This document shows, in pieces, positions 54,646 to 64,000 of a stretch of 64,000 nucleotides of DNA; positions within the stretch are counted from its first letter, which is position 1, and every line of letters starts with the position of its first letter. The DNA is from Siderastrea siderea (Eukaryota; Cnidaria; Anthozoa; Scleractinia; Rhizangiidae): contig OZ034967.1 of NCBI GenBank assembly GCA_964030785.1, positions 64,676,742-64,740,741 of the forward strand, in the 5' to 3' direction. The position numbers were made by a program, and so were the translations under genes. Under the pieces are notes generated by a model. That model saw only the letters and a list, made by a program, of their open reading frames with translations. It was not told the origin of the DNA and did not search any database.

Positions 54646-57600
54646 ATGCAATGAAATGTCAAAAAAAAAAAAAAAAAACTAGCGACACGATATCAATGCA
54701 GGAAAGCTTTGTTGCATCAAAAGGTGGATAAAAAACCTAGTATTTCTAGAACTTGTACGCCTATGCCTCAAAAAGCTAACACCTAAAAAAATGGAATTAT
54801 ATCAATTGACCTTTGCCCTTGTCATGCGTCACGCAATCTTTTTGTTGCAACGTATATTCTGGTACTGTTCCACCCACAATGTTACTTTTGTCAGTTTGTT
54901 TGCGGCTAAGTGATGACAAATTTCGGGAAAACAACGTTCTCACGTGTCCAGCAAGCTACAGCTGTTACAGTACCAATCACAACGATGGAGTGGAGGATTG
55001 TTTTTATCAGACAGATAATGTAATGGATAATTTTAAAAACACGGTAAGATTAATGTTATGCATATGTTGCGGTTTCGATCGACCGATCCATGTACTAAAA
55101 CAAGACGTGCGTGTGTTGATCGTAGTTCAAAAACAGCATTTAACTTCAGCAAACACCATGTAAAATTATTCTGCAAGCCCCCTAAGTAATTTTGCGAAGG
55201 TTTTCTCCGGCATTTCTCGCAATGAAAAGTGCTACCGTTTGCTTTGCGTAGCCAGTCGGCGGTTTGCGTCATAAATTCAGTCGGCGATTCGTGTCTAACT
55301 ACCCTTCACATTTTGGTCTCTCGACAGTGTAAATTTTCATTGCCGCCAGAAATATTTTAACACAGTAATTTACAAATGTCTTTCTTCAAACCTGTTGTTA
55401 TTCCATGTCCAAAATCCACGTACCAATTGGGTTTCTGTAGTGTGGAAGTTGGGTGAAATTTGCTATTTTTTTAAATACCTGAAACTGGTTTTCTTCTAAC
55501 GGCCGATACATTCTCACTTGAACAGCTTATCCAAAGAAAATTACTGTATTATAAAGAGCTAAAGTATGTTTATATTGTGTTTTTGTTTCATTAACAGACG
55601 ACGCCGCGTTTTAACGTACGAGCGAGATAGAAATGTGATATTTTCCGCCAGTTTCACTATTCGAAGGAGGCCGATATACCGTATTTTCAAGCTTTGCCCT
55701 ATTTCGAAAAAAATAAAAAGCTGTTGAAACTTTTAATGTTATTTTTGAAAATACTTCACTATAGAGGTTACTTGAGAAAAATATAATGAAATTGGAAATT
55801 TCACGACTGACGCCCGATTCTCGATAATTTCAGACATCCGCTCTTAAAACGTAATGCAATAGGGGTTCCCTCCTTAACTACTGGGACACAGTTTTGCAGG
55901 CATATTCGTAGATGGCTAGAGTTTTTAAATCGTCGGCCTCCCTGGTGAACAATCGGATCAACCTGGTGGATTTTTGTCTGCCCTGGTAAAATTTTTGTAA
56001 AAAACCTGGTGAACAACCAAGCTTCACCAGGTCTGTTACAGAGGGTGCTGAAATGTTGTGTGCTTTTTTCAAAGAATTAGCCAGATGAAGGGAAAAAAAT
56101 CTGGACATGCATTTGTTCTTTGCAAATCTTGGCCCATTCGTTGGACAGCCGGCTAATGTAACCTGGGATTAAAATTTAATTAAGGTTCCCGTCAGTCTCT
56201 TATTCAAAAGAGTTTTCACAGCAAAAATTTCAAGTGGTGGTTTGAAAGCAACCAAAGTCAAAATGCATGGGAAAATAATCTAAAGGAATCCTATCGTTTG
56301 GCTGTAAAATTGAATTAAAAATTGACGCTAATCCTGGGTTAGCTTAATCCTGCTTTGAACAACCGGGCACTGGACTAAAAGCCAACTATTTCCAGCAGTC
56401 TTACCCAAGTGAGTATAAGAGTTGAATACGCATAGAATTCATTATCATTTCGATAGAAGACACGTCCGGTTCTTCATGGCTTTATTAAACGTGCCTACCA
56501 ACCCCTCTTCTCCCTCCACCCCTTCGCATTTTCGTTCTACTTTCTGTTTTTTTTGTTTATTATATTTATCTCCAAATTTCAGAACATTTCTTTTCAGCAG
56601 TCTGTAAGCATGTTGCCTAAACCTTTTCCACGTGGTCGATGCTTCGTTCAACCCTTCCCTACTTTGAGGTTAGTATTCTCTTTGCGTTTTATGTTGTGTG
56701 CTTTTGGCTTTGACTTTATTTGCTAGCGTTTCCATTCTGTTTTGTTCACCTCTTTTCGTTCTCTGCTGCCGCTCCTGAGATGACAGTTTTGCAAGGTAGT
56801 CTAATCCCCTGTCAGATTACTGGAACCCATTTCAGTGCACCGGATTGACGCGTGCGCAACGTAGTTGTCCGATTACAGCTATCCAATTACAAAAAGTTCT
56901 TGTTATATAAACGAATAATACAATAACCTAACTCAAACATTTAATGCTTTCAAGGTCCTCAGAAGAGATTATTTTTAATAAAGGGGTTAGTTACTGATTT
57001 TAAGAAACTGTGGTAATTTGTTGGTGGAAAAGTATAAAACAGAAATTGGGGTTTATCAACCAAGTCGATTTGGTAAATTAGCCACCGGAAAGAAATAACA
57101 AAACTGATGTTTGAGTGTAAAATAGCTCATTTGCTCTAAATGAATAGCTAACACTCAAAATGTCAACTTTTGAATTAGTTTGTGGTGGCTAATTTACCAT
57201 GGCAAACAAGTTGATGAATCCATGCAAATCATTTTGTTGCATTGTTGTCTTGCATTTTAACTTTAACAAATACGACTAAATTTACTTATATAAATGAAAC
57301 TATGTATCAACGAGTCTGCAAACTTTTTATTTTCTCCTTTTCATGTCTGCAAACAATTTATTTGGGCTTTTTTGATTTTGCAAACAATTTTTTTCAGGAT
57401 TTTTCATCCCCCCCCACCTCCAAAAAAATAATGGTCCGTCCCTAAGATTAACAAGGAGTACGCTTACAATACATATTACAATACAATGTAACAATACATT
57501 ACATATTTCATATTTATTTAAGACACTAACTGAAGGGCTCAGGAAAAAAAAAAGAAGAAGAAGAATAGAAGGTGGGGAGGGAGGGGGGGGGGAAGGTCAC

Positions 57601-57646
57601 ATAAATACGACAAGCGTTACTTATCAATTTTTAGTTGCAGAATTAA
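54646..57646. other. Host intergenic, no gene recognised
   Basis: Includes an A-run near 54661-54679 and a G-run near 57581-57592. A 68-bp sequence at 56397-56464 (AGTCTTACCCAAG to AGAAGACACG) recurs in direct orientation at 60917-60984. Confidence 0.5.
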
Positions 57647-58231
57647 TTAAGAAATAAATTCAGAGATATCCACTTTCTTTTGCATTGTCTTCCAGGCATT
57701 TGCCAGATCACAGTATTTCAGTTCCTTGTTACTAACTAGAATTCTGTGTAGTAGTTTAAAGTTGAATTGTCTTAATTTATTGTCGCCTGTTATTTTATAA
57801 CTTGTTCCGATGCAAGGTACCCATTGCTCAGCGATTTGAGTTTTTTTTTTCGCCAAGGATTTAATTGCAGTGGGTGCTATATAGATCGTTTCTATAAACA
57901 GTTCATAAAATTGCTTACATTTCATTTTCTTTACATCAAAAGTAATATCTTTAGAGAGTTGGTTATCAAAATTCCTGTGGAGTGAACTCAACTGCTGGAG
58001 ATCATTATTTATTGAAACTTGGTTTTTAAGCCACGCGGGAATGGCCGGGGTCATTTGGCAGTAATGCAAAAAAATTAACGTTTATATTGTATTTATTCCT
58101 GAACTCTTGTAAGGAAAGAAAGTTATGTTGGCTTGTGAGTAGATCTTGTACGAAAAGAATGTTTTTCTCTACCCATGTCTTCCAAAAAACTGATTCATTT
58201 TCAATCATTATCTCTTTGTTATTCCATAAGG
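57647..58231 (-). pseudogene. LINE reverse-transcriptase C-terminal fragment (L1/Tx1-like)
   Basis: Two overlapping frames joined by a one-base shift near 58065 give the typical tail of an L1-type ORF2. Motifs: PPLWNNKEIMIENES, LSLQEFRNKYNINVNFF, then LRQFNFKLLHRILVSNKEL. 5'-truncated and frameshifted, so dead. It abuts a LINE fragment in the opposite orientation at 58231. Confidence 0.72.
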
Positions 58232-58930
58232 GCGGACTGTGGTAAACAGAATGCGCAACGTTTAGAACGTCTTCAGAATCAAGCAATGCGTATCATTTTA
58301 GCTGCGCATCGTAAATCGTGTACTCAGGACATGCGTACTAAGTTGGCTCTTTTATCATTATCGAGTAGACGTCGTTTTCTAAGACATCAGTGAGTTTATA
58401 AGATTGTTCATAATGTCAACTGTCCCAACCAGCTTAAGAACTATCCAGTTAAGAGATCACAATTACATATTAGTATAAATCTACTAGCGTTGTATCACTA
58501 ATGCTGTTCTCTGATTGGCTACGCTACTTACTATCTGTTCTGTTGTAGATAGTGAGTAGTGTTTTCCGCGCGCAGTGTGACCTATTTATATCATTTTTCA
58601 ATAAAAACATGTAGTGTCTGCTGTTAAGTTTTGAAAGTCTAGTAGATTTATACTAAAACAATTAGATTACTCGCTCTCGATTTCTATGCGTGATAGTTGA
58701 TTCGGCCTTCGGCCTCATCAACTATCACGCGATAGAAATCTCGAGCTCATAATCTAATTGTTAAATAGACGTTATAGGGATGCTACTTTATTAGATTTAG
58801 GAGATAATATGTCCTCAGCAATGGGACAGTCATCGTTCAAGTTTGCCGCTGCGAAGGACAGGAATGATCTAACGAAAGAGTTAAGAGAGCTGACTACAAT
58901 CTCTAGTTTTAAAACTAAGGTTTTTAAGTA
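58230..58930 (+). pseudogene. LINE C-terminal fragment (jockey/CR1-like), split by an insertion
   Basis: The plus strand reads CGKQNAQRLERLQNQAMRI at the start and, after an insertion at 58471-58760, resumes with a GQSSFKFAAAKDRNDL and ISSFKTKVFKYF tail. This is the usual end of jockey/CR1-type ORF2 proteins. Stops interrupt it. Confidence 0.72.
58471..58760. mobile_element. MITE plus hairpin inserted in the LINE
   Basis: Inverted termini TAGTATAAATCTACTAG (58471-58487) and CTAGTAGATTTATACTA (58639-58655). Next to them is a 102-bp hairpin (58659-58760) with loop GGCCTTCGGCC. Together they split the LINE reading frame. Confidence 0.75.
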
Positions 58931-59174
58931 TTTCTCGGAATTAGATGAAAAGCAACATGTTTGTACTGTTCATTGGCATTTTTCTTTTCTTTGCATCTCT
59001 GTATTTTTGTATATTATATAGTCATATATTGTATTAGGTTACCTCGATTTTACAATGATTTTTTTTATGTATATTTAATCAACTTTTACATGTTCATATT
59101 GCTGATCACCGGTTCATACCAGCTGTTCCCCTGTGTTCAGCTGATCGGTTTTTTATCGGGGTAAATACATTCTC

Positions 59175-59413
59175 GTCCCCAGAGCCCACAATCCTTTTGG
59201 TCTGCGCCAGAGATCGAGACCTCTGGCAGGGACCAGGAAACGCGCAAGCGCAATAGCTGCCCAGTTTTGTAACCGATAGTAACCGTTATTTTTTTAAATT
59301 TCTGAGGTTGCGCACAAAAGCCGGAAGTCCGTGATTTGCGGACTTCCTGCTTCGGTCCCTGCCAGAGGTCTCGATCCCTGGCGCAGACCAAACGGATCGT
59401 GGGCTCTGGGGAC
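59175..59413. repeat. Foldback repeat of ~240 bp
   Basis: Arms 59175-59234 and 59354-59413 are near-perfect complements (GTCCCCAGAGCCCAC ... GTGGGCTCTGGGGAC). A second inner hairpin, GGAAGTCC/GGACTTCC, lies near 59322-59346. Confidence 0.88.
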
Positions 59414-59440
59414 TAGAATGGGGTAAATAAAGACATTCAC

Positions 59441-59494
59441 GAATTCATGAATTCATGAATTCATGAATTCATGAATTCATGAATTCATGAATTC
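59441..59494. repeat. GAATTCAT tandem repeat, 6.75 copies
   Basis: Perfect 8-bp period; each unit is nearly self-complementary. Confidence 0.97.
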
Positions 59495-60059
59495 ACGTCT
59501 CAAGGGAGCTTCATAATTGCTGCATAGTTCTTTGAAATACTGAAGGAGTTTACGGTAGGAAAGGGGGCGTGGGTATTTAAATTCTTTCCCTCCTGTTTTG
59601 CACGTTTTTCAATATTTTACACCTAGTCAGGTAAATATCCTTTCTTTCAATATTTCAGTTATACCGCGTGCCCGCATCTCCTGCTACTCTCATTACTCTC
59701 CTACAGTTCGCTCATTATGCTGTCTTGTTAGCTCTGTCGATCCAGAGCGGAAGTTTTGTTTCACGGCAGTTCTTGTTTCCTGACTCTGTCAAGCGTGCAC
59801 TAGAAACAGGAGCTCAATTTCGCTAAATTTATTGCTCCTTGGCCTTGTCAGTATGTTATGTGGCTCCAGAGCAGAAGTTGTTTCGCGGAAATTTTTGTTT
59901 CCTGCTCTGTAGAACGTTTACTGAGTAGCAGTGGCTCCATGTTTTATAATTTTATAAATTGTTGCCTCATGGCCGGTGATTACTTTAATATTTCCAGTAT
60001 AAGATGTTTTATATTTATTTGCTACCTGGCCGATGTTTTTTCATGTACTTTTCGGTATG

Positions 60060-60450
60060 AGAAGATGTTATTTGCATATGCGGTTGCGGGCTCAAAAGGC
60101 TTCTGCTTTGTCACGAGAGTTATCGGCCTTTATTTTGTCCCTCGTTACGATTTGTTGTCGTTGGCATATGCCTTTGTTCGTTTTTATTTGAGTAGGCTTA
60201 AAAGGCTTCTGCTCTCTGGCGAGATGTAATTTGCTTTTACTTGGCTCCTCGTGACGTATTTGTTTGCTGTTTTCATATGCCTTTGTTTGTTTTTATTTGA
60301 GCAGGTTCTAAAGGCTTCTCCTCTCACGAGATGTAGTTGGCTTTTATTTGGTTCCTCTTTCTTATTTTCATATTCTTTTGTTTGTTTGTTTTTATTTGAG
60401 CAGGCCCTAAAGGCCTCTGCCCTCTTGGAAGATTAATCGTGTTTTATTTT
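60060..60450. repeat. Degenerate tandem repeat, period about 115 bp
   Basis: Repeated 'TTTTATTTGAGCAGG...AAAGGCTTCTGCTCT...GAGATGTA...GGCT' units, three to four copies, T-rich on the plus strand. Confidence 0.7.
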
Positions 60451-62066
60451 GCTTCTCGTAACGTCTTGTTTGCTCTTTCCTTATCCTTCGCTTATCTATA
60501 CAGGCGCTTCTTTACTGGTCCACGACATAAATCTTTAATTTACTAGTCTGTTCCTCGTGGCGTTTTCTGTCGCATTTGTCAGTGCCATTGCCTTGTTAGA
60601 AGGCCCAAGAGGCTTCATCCTTTGTTACAAGGTTATTTGGGCTTTTTTCTTGGTTTTGTGACATCTCTTTGTTTTACGGAATTAAGTTTCTTGTTTCTAT
60701 TTTTGGGCCTTTGTGCCAGGTCCCGTGTGCCTTGCCTTTATTTTAAGTTTGCATATCCTGCAGTTTGGGTGCTTTTGGTTTTGGCGCGTTTTGAGATTTG
60801 GGGGTGCTGTTTTCTGTGGTTGCCTGGTCGAGGATATTTCACCCTTGTGGCTGCCAGATTTCCATAACTTAAAGGACCGTGAGTAAGACCGGCGTAAATA
60901 GAATACTGTATTCAGAAGTCTTACCCAAGCAAGTATAAGAGCTGGATACGCATAGAATTCATTATCATTTCGATAGAAGACACGGTAGGTTATTATTATG
61001 GCGCCATTGTGTTACTCCTTACCCGTTCTCCACTTTATGCGGTGCCTCTTTGAGATGATTTTTGCTTTTCTGCCCTCCTCATCCCACCCCTCGTTTTTGC
61101 TGGCTTGTACCTTTCAGCTGAAAGAGGCCGCCAGATTCCCATAACTTTAAGGAGTGAGGGTAAGACCGGTGTAAATAGAATACTATTTTGCAGGCGTAGT
61201 TAAATGATCTTTTCTTACCTGGATCGCATTGGAAGTTCATCATCGGTCGCTATGAGACACTGAGGCCGCAAGTTTACACTGTTTGAAGCTCTTTCGTAAC
61301 AAACTTTTATACAAAAATCCTTGTTTTTGCATTCACTTCGTGCTCTCAGTATTTTTGCGTGTATTTGAATGAAAATGAACGCGATGCCAAGCAACATACG
61401 GGACACAAGTGTTCGATAGTTTTTGGCCACGCATCTGAAAAAAGTAATGCAAGCTCAGATACAAGGGCACGTATACAGCAGCTATATTCTAAACTAATTT
61501 TGGTCATATCCCTATTGTAGCTTACGGGACAAAAATTGAAACGCTGTATACCTCAAGTACGGAAATAAATAAAATAAATAACCTTTATACACTTTTGTGT
61601 GTTAAGGCCTTTAGCTTGTGAGGCCGTGCCAATTTATATCTAGAAAGAAATAACAAATAGAACATAACAAGTAAGAATCCCATCTGGCCTGAGGCAGACC
61701 AGTTGGCTATCTACAAGCATGGCTGAGGAATTAAACTCGGGGCTACCGAGAAACAACTCCACATATAAGTCAATGGCCAGAGTGGGATATGAATCCGGGA
61801 CGACCGAATTGAAATCCAACGCCCTAACACTCTCGGGGCTTAAAGCAGATGACCATAGTGGGCTCTTAGACGTCAATGCCCTAAGCTTTCAACCAAAGTT
61901 TTAAACCCGTTTTCGCACTCAAATTTAGCTGGTATCCCCTATTTTATAGCGTATTTTGGCGTATCTTTAAAATGCTATAAGAAAACACAAATCAAATGAA
62001 AAGAAGATTGTCGCAGCTATAGACGCAACTTTTACAGTTGCGAAAAGAAAGCCTGAAAAAAATTTA

Positions 62067-62139
62067 GGCTTGTATGGGATTCGAACCCTTGACCTCTACG
62101 ACACAGGTGCAGCGCTCTAACCAATTAAGCTAACAAGCC
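62067..62139 (-). repeat. tRNA-like sequence, best-paired copy
   Basis: 73 nt. Acceptor GGCTTGT pairs with ACAAGCC over 7 bp. D arm GCTT/GAGC, T arm with GGGTTCGAATCCC. Anticodon place reads TGT, but U33 is C and the anticodon stem has a mismatch. Closest to a real tRNA among the five copies, and flanked by the same foldback arm sequence. Confidence 0.6.
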
Positions 62140-62509
62140 AACTGGGAGCTGGTCATTTAGTCGGTTCGTTATAAAACAGCGAAGGATGAGGATGAAATAA
62201 GGAATATATGAATATAATATATTAGAACTGCGGGATGAAAATTAAATGATTATATGATATTCATATATAACTACAAACACAACAAGCAGAACAAATCTTT
62301 TCCTGGAAAAAGTGAATCTTAAGTGCACACAGCAATCTTTCTTTTATAAAGGGGTACGGATTTTTAATAATCTTAACAAGTCTAGAATCATGATATATAT
62401 ATGCACTAGCATTTATCCTTTTTGACTTGTAATCAGCATTATTGTCAGTCTTTTTTCCCTTTTTAGTTTTTAACAGCAGGACCTGATGCCGTTATCTTGG
62501 ATAAATATG

Positions 62510-62617
62510 TTCTTCTTCTTCTTCCTCTTCTTCTTCTTGTTCTTGTTCTTGTTCTTGTTCTTCTTCTTGTTCTTCTTCTTCTTCTTCTTCTTCTTCTTAT
62601 TCTTCTTCTTCTTCTTT
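62510..62617. repeat. CTT/GTT microsatellite
   Basis: Long run of TTC triplets with interspersed TTG and one CTC. Confidence 0.95.
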
Positions 62618-63345
62618 TTGTTATGTACAGATGATCATTGCATGCAGTTATAGACGCAACTTTTGCAGTTGCGAAAAGAAAGCCTGAAAAAAAAATTGTT
62701 GCGTCTATAACTGCGATGGTCTCCTTTACATTTAATTATTCATCCAGCAGTTCTAATATATGATATTCACATCTTCATTATTTCAAAACAAAAATCCCTA
62801 CCCTTTCGTATACTGTAATCGCAAAAAGGCACCATTTTCGGGCGGAGCCCCCTTGTATAGCCGACTATTGTAAGTAACCCCTCGGAGAAAACTGTGGGTT
62901 TGAAAGCAACTGTTAAGTCTCAGGATTAGCAACTTTTTGTGACTATTTTATTCACCCTTTCCTATTCTCCCAAACATGAAACAAAAATATTGAAAAGCAT
63001 GCAAAGACGTAAACAGGGAAGTTCTAACATTTCGCGGCAGTATTTATCTTTCGCCGCGAACGATGGCTTGGCGTCCTTGTTACATGAGGGATTTCAGCCA
63101 TCCTGTCCAACCAATTACGGTCCTCTATAGAAAATTCATATGGCAACTAGAATAACTAGAATATACAGTTTGTTACGATGGGGGACACGCTGTATACTGT
63201 ATGCTAACTACAAACAGTTAAAAATGAGTGGCTTTGAATTGGATTTTGTCGTTTCAGGGGCTCCAAAGCAATCCAATTCGGGGAAAATGTTTGCGGAAAC
63301 GTGACTTTATTTTTTAAAATGATTTTACCATTGATATGATGTGAA

Positions 63346-63803
63346 TTATGCAGCTAAGATGGACTTCATCCCATCTCTAAGTGCTTTGTTTCTCAGCGTG
63401 CAAATTGTAGGATTTAAAGAAGGGATTAGAAAAGCCATTGTTACTGCCCACGGCTGCAAAAAAATGTACATTTTTGGATTGAAAGTCTGAACGATTTTGT
63501 TCAAAACAACTGGTGCGAGCGACAGTAGTGGAACCAAACTAACAACAGCCATGTCCAGAGCTACTTTCTTCTCTCGCCGAAACACCACCGACATCTGTTG
63601 CGACACGTCTGCGCCTGCTGCGAAGTTGTTATGGCGACGAACGGCCAAAAACATTCTCACGTGATTGACAATTGGGACTGCAATGAAGGTAGCCTGTGCA
63701 GCGATGGCAAAAATCACTTGAGCAAAAGAGGGTAGCGCAAACTGAACTATGCCTGTTAACAGAAACCAGCTTACTCCAGTCAAGGCAATCATCTTCAGCA
63801 CGC
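63346..63803 (-). CDS. Last exon of a rhodopsin-family GPCR
   Basis: The minus strand encodes TM4 to the C-terminus without interruption: TM4 (KMIALTGVSWFLL), TM5 ending PIVNHVRMFLAVRR, third loop with SQQMSVVFRREKKVALDM, TM6, and TM7 with SLNPTIC in place of NPxxY, then a short tail. An acceptor TTAATCCTTACAG at 63804 gives a phase-1 exon, the same as in the broken paralogue at 3229. The frame also runs open upstream to 63930 but loses receptor character. TM1-TM3 exons are not seen in the last 200 bp. The change of the NPxxY tyrosine to cysteine is unusual. Confidence 0.78.
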
Positions 63804-64000
63804 CTGTAAGGATTAAAATAGACGTACACGGATTACTTCCTGGAATTTCTGACTTATCTATTTGTAGTACTTTTTTGTTGTTAAGCAAAGAACCAGGCAG
63901 ATATGCAATAGCCAGCCAAGAGTGGTCCACAATTTCGACTTGACTCCACTTCAGCTCCTTCGGCTGGGCTGGGTTCCGATTTTAGTCTAACCTTGCTCAC

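Larger units (their letters stand above)
60451..63345. other. Host intergenic with repeats, no gene recognised
   Basis: Contains the second copy of the 68-bp direct repeat (60917-60984), a repeated CCATAACTTTAAGG-type segment near 60862 and 61138, a tRNA-like unit, a CTT microsatellite (62510-62617) and a half-copy of the foldback arm near 62645-62770. Confidence 0.5.

Noticed and set aside
54813..55163. 116-codon plus-strand frame as a cysteine-rich secreted protein
   Set aside because: No signal peptide, no recognisable domain or ordered cysteine pattern, and no supporting splice or poly(A) context.
56397..60984. LTR retrotransposon bounded by the 68-bp direct repeats
   Set aside because: Repeats are short, lack TG...CA ends, and no gag-pol content lies between them; probably copies of a dispersed repeat.
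23403..62139. Five functional tRNA genes
   Set aside because: All lack U33, most have T-stem or acceptor mismatches and four sit in palindromic repeats; called tRNA-like repeats.

Overview
The window looks like nuclear DNA of an anthozoan cnidarian (coral or sea-anemone type). The evidence is AT-rich, intron-bearing sequence, cnidarian-style rhodopsin-family GPCR exons, LINE fragments, many foldback/MITE-like repeats and one 200-N scaffold gap. This assignment is inferred from sequence character only; no species can be named.

Layout. Positions 1-3437 are host DNA ending in a frameshifted last exon of a GPCR on the minus strand (2797-3229). Positions 3438-19221 are one complete Polinton/Maverick element (polinton-like virus) of 15,784 bp. 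It has perfect 341-bp terminal inverted repeats, 5'-AGT...ACT-3' ends and an intact 6-bp target duplication (ATTAAG). Positions 19228-64000 are host DNA made almost entirely of repeats: a 2-kb inverted repeat pair (21.8-23.8 and 43.7-45.7 kb) carrying tRNA-like foldbacks and GPCR debris; a 2.85-kb tandem duplication (29.5-35.2 kb); TTAA-flanked foldback elements (39.3-41.2 and 48.3-50.2 kb); a diverged inverted duplication (51.5-54.6 kb); LINE debris (57.6-58.9 kb). A second, apparently intact GPCR last exon lies at 63346-63803, minus strand.

The Polinton has all six hallmark genes. On the minus strand, in transcription order: a PPxY-bearing 328-aa protein, penton/minor capsid protein, a 121-aa basic protein, major capsid protein, four small paralogues plus a fifth long one (candidate core precursor), adenain-like protease, a zinc-ribbon/PLA2/integrase unit, a small SAP-like protein, and protein-primed DNA polymerase B. 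On the plus strand: packaging ATPase and a fibre-like protein. Genes are tightly packed (0-69 bp gaps), most with AATAAA directly abutting the next ATG.

Main discovery candidate. The zinc-ribbon, PLA2 and integrase segments occupy three successive reading frames, each joined by a -1 shift. Each shift falls on a canonical X_XXY_YYZ slippery heptamer (G_GGA_AAC, then U_UUA_AAC) followed immediately by the upstream frame's stop codon. A candidate RNA stem lies 6-7 nt further on. This would be a retrovirus-like two-step programmed -1 frameshift cascade in a Polinton, yielding 53-, 269- and 586-residue products. A 17-A homopolymer separates the core precursor from the protease frame and may be a third frame-switch point, an assembly error or a mutation.
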